This document shows positions 34,301 to 46,375 of a DNA stretch of 64,000 nt, in pieces. The translations under genes and the position numbers were made by a program. The DNA is taken from contig CDMY01000433.1 of NCBI GenBank assembly GCA_001179505.1, positions 1-64,000 of the forward strand. Reading direction: 5' to 3'. The DNA is from Vitrella brassicaformis (Eukaryota; Sar; Vitrellaceae). The notes under the pieces are model-generated. The model was not told the DNA's origin and ran no database searches. It saw only the letters and a program-made list of their open reading frames with translations. Each line of letters begins with the position of its first letter. Position 1 is the first letter of the stretch.

Positions 34301-37300
34301 TCAATGTGTATGTGTGTTGGGAGGGGGCCGGGCCAACGATTGAATGAATTGCCTCACTCTCTGATCGGCTGGCGGCTGGCTGATACAGAGGCAGGCAAGA
34401 GAAGCGAAGGAAAACGCAAAGGAACCTTCTGACTGACTGACTGACTGGTCGTCTCGCCATCCACGCCAAGCCGCAGCCACCACTCAAACCGCTCTGGAGC
34501 TCCCTCCCTCCCTCCCTCGCTTGCATGCTTGCTGTGTCTCTCTCTTGGCGCGCACAAACACACACACACATACATACACACGGACACTGTGACTGACGCC
34601 ATCCATGGATGTGATCTCAGCACACGGAACGTATAGGTGAAAAAGAGGCAGGCATGCAGCTGCCAACCCAACCGACCGATCAACCGATCGGCCGACAGTG
34701 AGTGCATTGTATAACATGGGGGGGTTGAGTCAGGCAGGCAGGCAGGCAGCGGTTGGTTGGGGGAGAGTTCAGTTGAGCCAGCAGAGCAGAGCAAGCCAGG
34801 ACATCACACACATTACTGACTGACTGACATTGATCGACAGACTGACTCACACGTCTCGTCTTGTCCCTGCCTGTGTGTCCTGGCTTGCTCGCTTGCTTGC
34901 TGCATCCGTTGAAGACAGACAGACAGACAGACACCCACACATACACCACACCCACACACGTGTGTATGTTATGTAGGTCATGAATGCCAACCGACCGACC
35001 GACCGATCGGTGGACCGATCCCCAATGTGGGCCGACAGACAGACAAACAGACAGACAGAGCAAGAAACAAACGACCCGACACACATCATGATGATGCAGG
35101 CATGTGCGTGAGTGAGCGGATCAAGCAAAGAAACAACAACAACAACCACGACAACAAGAGTCAGTGAGTGAGTCTGCCGGATCAGCCAGCAGCAAGACAG
35201 CAAGACAGTGAGTGAGTGAGCGTTGACGTGACGTAGCCGTACATATGATTTATATGGAAAAAGTTACGTGAGTGGACGGAGGCACGGACCAACCAACCGA
35301 CGAGCGAACGGACCGACATCAGCCTCCCAGTGCCTTCAAACCCAGTGGTCCCGCGGCCCGGATGCATCAGCACTGTGAGCCTGGATCAGTCAGTCCACAG
35401 CGCAGCTACACCGGCAACATGGAACACCCAGGCATGAAAACACGGCAGCCGTCACGACAACAACAATAGTCAGACTGGCATGGCATCGACCGTTGTCATT
35501 TACACGCACACTCACACGTGTGGACACAGACAGACAGACATAGCGATACGCGCGCATACACATGGCCGGCCGGCAATGGCATGGCAGACAAGACAGCAAG
35601 CCTGGGAGTCAGGTCAGTAACTTGTGGTGACTGGGTGGCTGGGCTGGGCGGGCGAAGTGCTCAGATTGTGTCCATTATCCGTCCATCAGGTCATTGTGTA
35701 TGTCTATCTGTCATTGTGTATGTTGGCCGGGTGGGGTGGCCGCTGGTCTTGCTCTGGGGTGCTACAGAGCCCCGTGCAAGCCTCACCGAATGCCCCTCTG
35801 CTGTAGGAACCCGGTGCGCCTCGCACGCAGCAATGACACATCCCAGAACACGACTAGCCAGCCAGTTGTACGTGAGAATCTCTGCCTGGCTACGCTGCGC
35901 TACGAGCTAGTCAAGTCATGTCAGTGAGTGAGGCCGAAGTGTATAATCCATCGGAGCCGCACTGGGTGGACGTGCTCATTTTAGTGTAGCGCAGCCACGC
36001 ACACATCGGTCAGACAGTCGGGCAGTCAGTCGGTCGAGTCGTCGCCCCTTGGTTCGTTGGTCTCACTCACCACACCGTCCCCACGTCACTTCACACCACC
36101 ACGCCCCGCCAGGCCACGCCACGCAGTCTTCTGCCTGTGTGTGTTGCTCTGCTCCCCTTTCCTTCCCCTGCGTGTGTGTGTGTGTATGGCGACAGACATT
36201 GGGAGTGCGAATACAGCGCGCGGACATTCACAGCGGAGAGAGAAACACAGCGATGGACACACGGACAGACACTGATGTGTGGTATGTGTGTATGTATTGT
36301 TAGGTATTGCTATGGTCTTACGACACGACGACAGACAAATCGGGGTCACAGACAGACAGACAGTCAGTCAGTCAGTGGGCCAGAGAGAGAGTGAGTGAGT
36401 GGAAAGGATAGGATAACACACATACACACATTACAAATACGCGTACGCACAGCCACACACAACAGCAAGTGGGTCTGGTCTGGTCTCATGAAGGAGGAAG
36501 GAATTAAGGCTCACACACATACACACACACATGCACATGCATGCACAACAGCATTGCACATCGTGGGTGGCACAATCAATGGTCAATCAATCAATCGATC
36601 GATCGGCCGATCGATCGAGTCGGTCATGCAGTCAGTGGCCGGCGAGTCAGATAGTGGACCTCACCCACACAGACAGACAAGACAGACAGACAGACAGACG
36701 GACCCCTCAGTGCGCTCCCCCCCCTCCCTCCCTCTCCCTCTTCCCCCCCGCCCCCCGGTCTCTCTATCTTTCCTCCTCCTTTTCCTCCTGTGTTCTGCTC
36801 CAGACAGCGTAGCTGTTGCTCGAGCAGAAAGCAGACATACATGCTTTCACGCACACACATCTCTCCCACGCTCTCGCTAGCTAACACACTCGCTCGTACC
36901 AATACACACATACCAACCAACCAACCGGCCCCACACAACAGAGACAGACAGAGCGAAAACAGCCCCGAGGTCGACCGAGGAGGCCCATAGAAGAAAGGAC
37001 AGAGACGGACAGACGGAGATGGATGGATGGATGGATGGGTTTGGGCGGAAAAGGAACCCAGAATGGATGGATGACGTCCAGTAAGACAAGAAAGATAGAT
37101 AGAACCGTTTTCTTCCTACCACACACCCCCTTGCTGCCTCCCTCCTCGATGGTTCGTTCACTCCTCACTGCTGCTCTGCTGTGCTCTCTTGTTCGTGCGT
37201 GCGTGGGTGTTGGTGTGGTGTGGTGTGGTGCGGCACCATGGATGGAATCAATCAATCATATCATTGCATGCATCTCAGTGCACTGCATGTCATGTACCAC

Positions 37301-40300
37301 TCATCATCACTCATTCATGGCAGCCTTGAACCGTCAGTAGTAGTCAGCCTCTTAAATTATCGCGTCACTCAGCAGATAGATGGCAGGCACATCGCTCCGC
37401 AAACAGACAGGGAGGGAGAAAGGGATCCGCACACCGCACCGCATCACACCGCACCGCACCGCACCGCATCGCATCGCACCACACCGCCCCGACAGCAGCC
37501 ATCCACTCGTCTGCACTCATTGCACACGGACACAAACGCCCCTGCGCAAAATGGGGAGAGGGCGCTGTGTGTGTGTGTGTCTGTGTGTGCCCTTCATTCG
37601 GTCATTACCCAGCCTGTCTGCCTGTCTGCCTGCCTGTCTTGTCTGTCTGCCCCTCTCTCTATGGTGCATTCCGTTGTCTGTCTGTTCTTCTCATTGCATA
37701 CGAATAGGGTCGATGATGAACGGAAAAACGAGAGAGGCGTATGGATCGCATCTATCGTATACATACACACGTACACGTGTGGTGTGGTGTGGTGTGTCCG
37801 TGTCTGTCCCGCAGGCAACGAACGAACGCATCATCGAGTGAATGGGATGCATGGGATGGGATTTTCGTTTGGCTCAGTCAGTCACATAATGGATATCGGT
37901 CAGTCGACAGGAGGGCGGGAGTGTTGCACTGCACGATAGTGCAAAGAAACAACCAGAGACACCCAGACGCACAGACACGCAGAGAGAGACAGAGAGAAAG
38001 AGATACAAAGAAAATCTCATCGCCACCACCACACAGGACAGCACACAACCACACAACCACAAGACAGACAGACAAGCAGGCAGGCAGGCAGGCGGGAAGC
38101 ACTAAGAAAGGGCGGGTGGGTGGGCAAGAGCACCAACCACACCAAAAATACAAAAATATACATACGAGAAAGGATGCGTTGTGTGCGAGTCTCCGTGTGT
38201 GTGTATGACAGACATAGGGATGGATGGATAGCCATCCCCCCCTCCCTCCCTCCCCTCTCCCCTGACAGTGCCCGCACCGTACCTATCTATCGTTAGTCCG
38301 TTCGTTGGTCAGCTCTGCTCTCTTATATGCACCCACCGCACTGCACCGCACCGAAGGCAGCTGGCTGGGACCACCGAGTCTCCCAGCCTCCCTCGGCGCC
38401 TTCTCTCTCTCTGTCTCCACGTACGTATGTCTGTATGGTTACACGTATGCAATGCATCATTCATTGGATCGTCGGGTCGCGCACTCAGTTAGTCTAGTGA
38501 GTGAGTCAGCCAGTGAGTGAGGGAGTCGTCAGCCGGGCAGACAGACAGCGCACTTAAAACGCATACACGCAGACACGCACGCACGCAAAGTGAGTGCGAG
38601 TCAGTCAGTGAGTGGGGCAAGGCACCACACCACACGACACGACGCACAGACAGGGGAGGCTCGGCTCGGCTGGGCGTGGGCAGGTGTGAAGGGGCAGAGA
38701 CAGATGGATGGATGGATGGATGGACAGAGAGGGGGCCAGCAACGCAACGGACGGACGGGCTATCCTCCTATGCCGCTGTGCTATGTGCGCGCCGCTCATC
38801 TGATTGACCACGACAAAAGACCCCACACACACATCCATCCATCCATCCCCCACCTGCTGCCCTGCCGGCCTGTGTGTCACCTCACCCTGCCTGTCCTGTA
38901 GTGCATATAATGCATTGGTTGGTAGTATTGCACAGAATGACGGACAGTGACTGAGTGAGATAGTGAGACAGTGAGTGTGTAGCATTATAAGCATGTATGT
39001 ATGTATGTGGCTGACATCCATCCATCCATCCGTCCATCCGAAGGGCGAACGGCCGAACGGATGGCAGGAGACAAATAGCACCCAGCGATAGGTAGGTAGT
39101 CGAATGCACCATAGCATACACATACACATACACGCACACGCAACACACCACACACACCAGTCGCGAGCAACAGCAGCGGCGAGCGGGCGTGGGTGTGGCG
39201 GACAGACTGAGGGAGGTGAGGGAGGAAGTCGGGCGACCCTGACTGTGGCTGTGGCTGTCATTTCTTTCTTTTGCCGGCGTGCCTGCCTGCCTCCATCTGA
39301 CTGACTGACGTGTCTGTCGCCTGGCCTGCAGCTCAATAGATGAGCGCCAAACAAACACTAGCCAGCCAGACAGACAGACACACACCGCCCGCACCCACAC
39401 CACAGCCAGCCAGACATGCCCTCCGCGCGCGCCCTCCCTCTTCCTCCCCCTCGCCCGCCCCAGCCTTTGGTTGCTCGCGTGGCAAAACGTAGGGAGTCAC
39501 ATCCATCGGTAGCGTTAGGGCACACAGACACTCACATCACAGACACACGGGGATGCACAGCACACACCGCACATGGACATACAAGCGAGTCGACAGACAG
39601 ACAGGCAGCCAGGCTGGACGATTGAGTGATGCAATTGACAATGGACTGACTGGCAACAATAGTTAGTCAGTGTGTGTATGCCCTGCAGACAGTCAGACAC
39701 TTAGGCAGAGGGGGTGAGGGAGTTGGTAGGGTAAGAGGCGGAACGCTTCCTGAGTCATGCAGCCAGCCAGCCAGCCAGCTTCCCAACCAGGCGTGCACAC
39801 CCACACACTCACACAGATAGATAGAGACCGCCACACACCCACCACACATTGACCAGCGACACAGCACCGACCACCGAGCACCCTATAGGAAATAAGACAG
39901 ACAGACGGACGGACGGACCACCACACACATACAAAGCACACACACACACACTCACACACACACACATGGATAGATGCCTGCAGTGCACTGCACTCCTCGA
40001 CGGATGCATACGTGCGTACCGTAGCACACACACCAGCAGACAGACAGCCAGGTGGGTGAACCCGACCCGACAAGGGGAGGGAGGGAGGGAGGGAGGGAGG
40101 GAGGGGGAAGGGAAGGAACCAGCCAGCCAGTCAGTCGGTCAGTCACTTAGTCAGTCAACGAGACGAACGGTACGGTGGGAGGGGAGGGGAGGGGGAAAAG
40201 GAATAAGGAACATCGATAGATACCAACGAAAACGTAGCTATGTACCTACGTATGCATCTGATCGGCACGGACGCACGCAGTGCAATGCATTGCAGGCACG

Positions 40301-40389
40301 TCCAGCCTCGCCCAAGAGCGTGACCGGCCCCCTGCTCCCGTGGCGTGCGTGTGTGTGTGTGTGTGGTCCGTCGTCAATCGATTGATTGA
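31386..40389. other. Nine-kilobase gene-poor block of short tandem repeats
   Basis: No exon chain with plausible protein was found on either strand. Open frames here are translations of repeats. The sequence is dominated by four-base words: CAGA, CCAT, GACT, CCAA, CAGG, GATC/CGGT and GGGA, each in runs of three to ten, plus (CA)n, GGTGT runs near 37205-37235 and CCGCA runs near 37435-37485. Examples are CCATCCATCC at 33060 and 34080, GACAGACA at 34915 and 36665, GAGGGAGG at 40075-40110, and the palindromic CGATCGATCGGCCGATCGAT near 36595. On the plus strand the CA, CAGA and CCAT forms prevail, which is the complement of what introns of plus genes show. No tRNA or other RNA gene was seen. Confidence 0.65.
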
Positions 40390-43111
40390 TTAGTCATCAT
40401 AGTGGTCGGGGCACGCCTTGATCAAATCTGCACAAACAGAGCGGGCGAGCGTCCTTGTCTTGGTGTGTGTGCATGGGCATGGGAAAGGTTGGTGTGTGGT
40501 CTGGCTGGTTTGTTTGTTCGCTGACCCTCGGCGGAAATGGTGGCAGCCCAAGTGGCCAGGACGTCAGACGCGCTCGTCGTGTGGTGAGAGGGGGTGCCGC
40601 ACGAACCAGACGGAGACAACTGATTCAAACACAACATAGAGACGTGAAAGTGGTCGACCAGCGGCATGGCTTAGGTCTGTATGTGCCTTTGTCTCCCCCA
40701 ACCCACCTGTGCCATGAAGGGCGGCATGCCACCCATGCCGTGCACCGCTGCCTGGTCCATGTAGGGGTAGTCTACCCCGCCCCCACACATGCCGCTCACG
40801 TCGCCTCCCATCATCATGACGCTCGAGAAGTCGGGGTGCGACGGGTGGCCCACACCCACACCCACACCGACGCCAATGTCGTCACTCGCGCCAACAGGGC
40901 GATGATGGGCGTGCGAGTGGTGCATCCCATACGAGCCGTCGTGCGAGTGGCCGCGGTGCAGCGGGGCATGGCCACCATTGCTGTCGCTGGACCCTGCTGG
41001 ACCACCGGTGCCACCGCCCATGGCCACCGGGAGGGGCACGCCATTGCCGGTGGTGAGACTCACCACCGACTCGAAGCACGGTCCACCGGCCGCAAAGGCG
41101 TGTGGGTGGCTGGGGATGGGCGCCGGCGGCGGCGCCCCCTGCCCCTGCTGCTCGTGGTTGATGAGGTGGTTGCGGATGCGTGTGGAGGGGTCCATTTCGC
41201 TCTCGCTGTCCGACCCGCCGCTCTGGGTGGGCGACTCCTCACTCGAGTAGCGGAAACTCACCGTGTCGCTCGACCCGCTGCGCTCGTGGTACACCGACCC
41301 CGCACCCAATGGCTCGGTGGGCACGTCGGTCGAGTCAACGCTGCCCGCCCCGCACGAGTCGGTGGTGCAGTGGCCCAGGTCGTCGTTGGAGGTCTGGTGG
41401 GGGATCTGGGTGTTGCTGTGGGTGTTGCTGTGGGGTGCGACGCCCAGCAGTGCGTGTAGGGGGTCGGCTGGGAGGGGAGGGGGCGGCGGCGGGGGCAGGT
41501 GGTGGGGCAGTGAAGGGGTTGTGGTGGTCGAACGCGACGGGGGAGACGAATCGCGAACGCTCAGCACCGTCGGCCTGGGGAAGGAAGCGAGACACACAAC
41601 ACCCACAACACAAGTAGCTCGGATGCGATGCTTGCCATGGCTGTGTCTGTGCGCGTCGTGTCCCGTCCCTTTGTTACATGTTTCGTTTGGGCGTGTATCG
41701 TCTGGCATGGTGTGGCTGGTGGTGCTGCGACGAGTGGTGGGGACGCAACACACGGGGACTGCTGCCATCTGATCCAACCAACACACACACACACACAGAC
41801 ACACACACAGGCAGGCAGAGGAAGGCAGCGATTATGTGATGCACACATGACGATATGCAGATAGACACAAACGGCACACACGTCTGTCTGTCTGCCTGTC
41901 TGTCTGTCTGTGTGTATGTGTGTATGTGTGTATGTGTGGTTGCGTTGGTTCAGACATCTAAGGAAGTCCTCATTTGACTCGCTGCGGCGCATCACAGCTC
42001 GTCATGAGAGTACACTGCGAATGTAGAGACGTTCCTTTGCTATCATCATCACTCACTCACTCACTCACTGACCAACCAACCGACTGCCTGCCTGCCCCTC
42101 CCTCCCTCACTGCCTGCCTGCCTGCCTGTCTGCCTGGCTGGCGCACCCGCGCCCCCATTAGCTCACCGTGTCCTATGTTGGCAGAGTTGTCCTTGGTGCG
42201 GTTGTGTGCAGTCGACTGGTCGGCCTCTTGGGTGGCTGCCTCGATAGGCATGGGGTGGTGTGGGTGGTGAGAGGGGCGGTGGTGGTGGGGCTGTCCATGG
42301 TGTCCACCGTGACCGTGACCATGGTGCGGGTGCCCGGTGTTGCCGATGCGCGCCACGTGCAAGTTGCTGCCTCCATACCCATGACCTGACCCGCCACCGC
42401 CATTGCCCCCGCCCACCCCGTTGCCGTCCTCGTCGAGACCGCACAGGGGATTCAGCTCACGCTGCCCATGGGCGAACTTGCACGATGGGTCGTTGCAGCG
42501 ACCCTTCAGCCACTGACCACACAACTTGGTCTGGTGGACACACACACAGAGGGACAGAGGGAGAGACACGACCATGTGTGTCGTGCTCGCTGATCCAGGC
42601 CTTGTGGTCCCCTCCTATGCGTGTTGGCGTACCTTTCGCAGGTCGGGGATGGACCGCATTTCCTCGGCTGAGTGCGCGTAGGTGCAGTTCTCGCGAGTAC
42701 ACCGACCCTCCTGCACACGCACACACCAAAATCAAAGTCACCACACAGATGGATGGAGCACCGGCGTCCCCCAGTGTCAGAGACGAGAGTACCTACCATA
42801 AAAAATTTGCAGAACTTAGTCTTCCAACACCTGTTGTTTGTCAATCAAGACACACAGAGAGCACACAGGCAGACAGCGAGCAGACAATGAATCACCCAGC
42901 AGCGACAGAGTGGCCTGACTGGCGGATCTGTGCCCAGGCACACGCGAGGTGCCACCACTCATCCCCCTGCCCTCCGCAGTGCCCTCCCGTCGTGCCCTGC
43001 CCACTGCCCTCTCTGGCTGCTGAGTGCGCGTGCGCTGCTCCCCTGTGCGCACCTGGCTGAGAGGCGTGACGGCAACGCGTGATGGTTAGTCATCGTGGTC
43101 GTGTCGTTCAT
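40390..43111 (-). CDS. Tandem CCCH zinc-finger protein, probable RNA-binding regulator
   Basis: The start MNDTTTMTNHHALPSRLSA joins at a 5' intron to two CCCH fingers, each split or followed by an intron. These are KFCKFFMEGRCTRENCTYAH and KLCGQWLKGRCNDPSCKFAH, both with spacing C-x7-C-x4-C-x3-H. The rest is low-complexity: Gly-, His- and Pro-rich (GHGHGGHHGQPHHHRPSH), Ser- and Asp-rich (GGSDSESEMDPSTRIRNHLI) and a GVGVGVGV stretch. The ending TISAEDLIKACPDHYDD needs two short 3' exons (about 40548-40626 and 40390-40428) that splice in phase from the Met- and Gly-rich exon ending FMAQ. Tandem CCCH proteins of this kind bind mRNA and control stability or translation; that role is inferred from the family. 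It is divergent to the coiled-coil gene at 43513. Confidence 0.8.
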
Positions 43112-43275
43112 CTTATGCTCTCAGCAACTCCTCCGTCATATAATGGCAGGTCACCAGCGCCGCCTGAAGGAGATCGATCGACACAGATCTCCGCTGCAAC
43201 ACACTCTTCTACGACTAACGGTCTTCGGCAGAGCAAACGAGGGAGGAGGGAAAGCGCCAAAGAAATGCCGGCGTA

Positions 43276-43283
43276 TGCGAGCT
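43276..43283. promoter_or_regulatory. TGCGAGCT promoter-motif candidate
   Basis: One copy lies between the divergent CCCH (start 43111) and coiled-coil (start 43513) genes. Confidence 0.4.
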
Positions 43284-43512
43284 AAGCTGCCGATCGTTGG
43301 CTTTTATCGGCCTTTTTCTCTTCGTTTTCCACACCACACGTCCTTGCACCTTTCACCTGACTCACCTGCATTTGCGTGAGGCATTTTCTCCAGCAAAAAC
43401 CATCTCATCAGGTCGTAGGTCTATAGGGTTCCGTGGGTAGTATCCGTCCTTTAGTGTCTCCGTCAAACGGGGGGAGGGGGCGTGGGGGCAAGACTGGGAG
43501 TCTCCGTCGAAA

Positions 43513-45696
43513 ATGTCGTTTCTGGCGGAGACGGAACGCCGAATCGACAAGCTGCTCCACGAGTGAGAGACGAAGAAACTCGCGCCACTCTGTCATTGCA
43601 TGGCTGTGTTTGTCTGTCCTGCACTGCAGTCTTGAGGTTGATGAGGCCGTGCGCACGCCAGCCAGCGCCCCGCTGCCGCCCGTTCAGAAGGTGGCGAGGC
43701 GGCTGGCCGACATGGACGAGGAGGATGACTGGGCACTGCCGCCCAGAAGGGGCACACACCTCCACACACGCCCCGCGCCAATCGACACGAGCCCACACAC
43801 CAGACCACGTGCGTCAGTCGGGATGGATCCATGGATACATATGTGCAGACAGAGCCGCACAATGTTATGCACTCCAGGCCAGGCCTCATGCCTTGTGTGT
43901 GTTGCCGTCAGTGTGTGTGAGGGCGGTAGAGAGGAGCCAGGCCGAGGTGCAGAGCCTGCAGGACGAGTCGAGACGCCAAAAGAGACAAATTCTCATGCTC
44001 AGCGAGGTAAGTAGGTGCACTGACCATGCATCCACACAGGCCGAATGGATGGACGCCCCCAGGTTTCGTCAATTAATGTGTATGTGTAGGACTGTCGGCG
44101 GCACGCGTTGGAGGCTGAGCGGTCCCGAGCTCTGGCCGCCAAGCTGGAGGTGGCCCAGCGACAGAGCAGCGATGAGAGGGTCAAACTACTCAGCCAAATC
44201 GCTGAGGTCAGTCATTCGGCCGGCCAGCCAATCACACATAGACACAGACGTACAAGACCATGGGCATGAATTGCCTCGTGCAGCTTCGTGCTGACGTGGC
44301 GGCGTGTCGTCACGAGAATGAGACGCTGAGGCGGCGCAACGCGGCTGACGACCTCCGGGAGCAGGAGATCCGCGCGCAACTCGAACAGCACATGGACCAA
44401 AACACAACTCTCACACAACAATACCAGGTAGGCGCGGTTTGCCGGCCAGGTCAGGTCAGATGAGGCATTCATTTGTTTGGGCGTGGCGTGCGTGTTGTGG
44501 GGATCGTATCGGTTGCAGGATGCGTGTCTGGGTCAGCAGCGGCTGAGTGGCGAGCTGCTGGAGGCTGACAAGGTCGCCGCCGACATGAGACGGGCAGTGC
44601 AGCCCCTGCTCATCGACAGGTAGACCACCATCAGCCATTTCCCCATTGGCTGTCCGCCGCATGTAGGTCTGCGTTGATGGCGTTTGTGTCACGGCTCCTC
44701 TCCCTGACCGTCGACACCTTCTTCGACCCAACACCATTCTTCAAGGCAAGCAAGGCACGCACCGCACACACCCAGAGAGAGACAAGTATCGTATGTATGC
44801 CGGCCACTGTCCATCTCTTCCTGTCAGAATGATCGCACGGTGAGTGGGGAGGGCCGTGCGAGAAGTGCACCGCCCAAATACACCAGGGGAGTGCCCATGC
44901 GGCTCCAGAGACGAGTCGAGGTGCGTACCACCACATCCAAGAGTGTGTGAGTGCGATGGTGTGATGATGTGTGTGACGGCTGCCTGCCTGCCTGTCTGCG
45001 TGTAGGCCCGCCGGATGGGGGAGCTGTGGGAGCTGCTTGAGCGACGTGAGTGAAGGCGTGGACATTGCAGCCAGCTGGCGGGCCTGCGTCTCTCGATATG
45101 CATGTCTGTCTACGTGCTGTATGTATGTCTGTGTGTGCAGAGCGTCAGGAGCTCCGTCAGATGTCCAAGGACCTCCTGACAGTCGCAGCCCAAACCCTCG
45201 AGGAAAGCCAACGGACACAAGACGTACGCAATCCAATCCAATCCACACACAGACAGACAGGCAAAGCACATGCATGTACACAAATTGAATGCATTCACGT
45301 CTCGTGATCGATCCCCACGTGTGTGTGTGCTCTCGGTGTGTCATCCATTCATCTATCAATCAGGTTGCACTCAAGTGTCCGCTGGCCCCATTGGCCAGCG
45401 ACATTCCCGAGCTGCTGGACGAGCTGTCCCGGACGCTGCCGAGCCTCACCGGTGTGGATAAGGGGCCCATCGACATCCGAGAGGGGTCGGCCGGCAATGT
45501 GTGGCTGGGGCGGGAGAGGTACGTGCTGCGCCTCATGAAGGACATGACAGAGAAGTGCGCATACCTGGCAAAACTCGAGAAGGCCGCAGAGAAACAAAGG
45601 GGCGGGGCGGGGGTGTGCCGCGACATATGCTATGGCGTCAACCACTACGGTCAGAGGATCCACGGCAGGCCGGGGTGGTGCTCTCTGTGGCCCTGA
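43513..45696 (+). CDS. Coiled-coil protein of unknown function
   Basis: About ten short exons starting MSFLAETERRIDKLLHD. An acidic block (LADMDEEDDWALPPRR) precedes a long heptad region spread over the exons: ERSQAEVQSLQDESRRQKRQ, CRRHALEAERSRALAAKLEV, RADVAACRHENETLRRRNAA and RQELRQMSKDLLTVAAQTL. A conserved-looking globular end follows, with LMAFVSRLLSLTVDTFFDPT, MGELWELLER and GNVWLGRERYVLRLMKDMTE. The last residues GRPGWCSLWP end at the stop at 45696. Such proteins are often centrosomal, basal-body or tethering components, but I see no diagnostic motif, so no function is assigned. Junctions are supported by GT/AG sites, and heptads continue across them. Confidence 0.65.
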
Positions 45697-45935
45697 ATGA
45701 GTGCCAGATGCGTGATTGATTGATGTATGGTCAGCTGATTGATGAGCTGGCGAGGCGAGCGATTGGCTAGAGTCAGCTAGGGAGGCAGGCGGTGTGGTGA
45801 ATGGGATGCCTGGATGGACGCGTGAGTGAGTGAGTGCTCCCACCAACCGATCGACGAGACACAGAGCTGATGGCATGGATGGCATGGTCTGCACGATTCG
45901 ATTCGTCCATTCAGTCAGCACATGTAATACCACTG

Positions 45936-46226
45936 ACTGATATAAAATGCAGGCAGCGATATAAGTAAGTCACGCCACCCTCTCTGTCACGTGCACACAC
46001 CTGGGCCTACATGTCTTTCTCCCACCCACCAAAGTGCTACGACGAGCTAGACACGGAGTCGGCGTTCTGTGAGACAATCCTTGTCAACGAACGCAAACAT
46101 CGCGACAAGGTGCACCAAGGATATAAAATGTAGGCAGCGATGTTATTTAACGCCCTCTAAGGACGTGTCCAGCTCACGCACACCTTGGGCTTGCCGCCCG
46201 TCTTGATCTGCCGCACTGGCAATTCC
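45936..46226. repeat. Dispersed repeat with TATAAAATGNAGGCAGCGAT signature, left copy
   Basis: Two signature copies, at about 45941 and about 46121, lie 180 bp apart. Between them a plus frame reads CYDELDTESAFCETILVNER and then KHRDKVHQGYKM with a TAG. Beyond the second signature, a minus frame encodes PVRQIKTGGKPKV, matching the duplicated exons near 7.3-7.6 kb. The same layout, inverted and decayed, is found near 59375-59570. Further signatures are at about 7199 and 7434. It is a multi-copy unit carrying ends of two convergent coding sequences; no transposase is seen. Confidence 0.6.
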
Positions 46227-46375
46227 CGGGGCCCTCCTCGCGGCTGCGGGCGTCGTCCAGCAGCTGACGCGCATACTCGACCACCTCGTGGTCACTCAAT
46301 GCACGATCTGATCCAGACAGACAGACAGACAGACAAGTGAGGGGAGGGCACCAATGCACAAACGAGACACGGGGG
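46226..46375 (-). pseudogene. Duplicated fragment of the AP2-like gene (intron plus exon)
   Basis: In reverse orientation this stretch repeats the AP2-like gene at about 49748-49895: CGTCTCGTTTGTGCATT, the CTGT-rich intron end, and the exon that reads RALSDDEVVEYARQLLDD in the live gene and RALSDHEVVEYARQLLDD here, up to REEGPG. Because the intron is kept, the copy arose at DNA level. It is fused downstream to the TGGKPKV element and upstream to the module repeat. Confidence 0.75.

Noticed and set aside
31386-40389. More than forty open frames over 60 codons on both strands
   Set aside because: All are made of repeated tetranucleotides (MDGWMDG, QTDRQTD, SVCLSVC patterns), lack exon-like partners and show no domain.
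31386-40389. tRNA, snRNA or rRNA genes
   Set aside because: No T-loop (GGTTCGA-type) with matching acceptor stem and no rRNA-like sequence was seen here or elsewhere in the window; a covariance-model search would be decisive.
43079-43379. Plus-strand open frames upstream of the coiled-coil gene
   Set aside because: They lie in the divergent promoter opposite the CCCH first exon and show no domain or splice partner.
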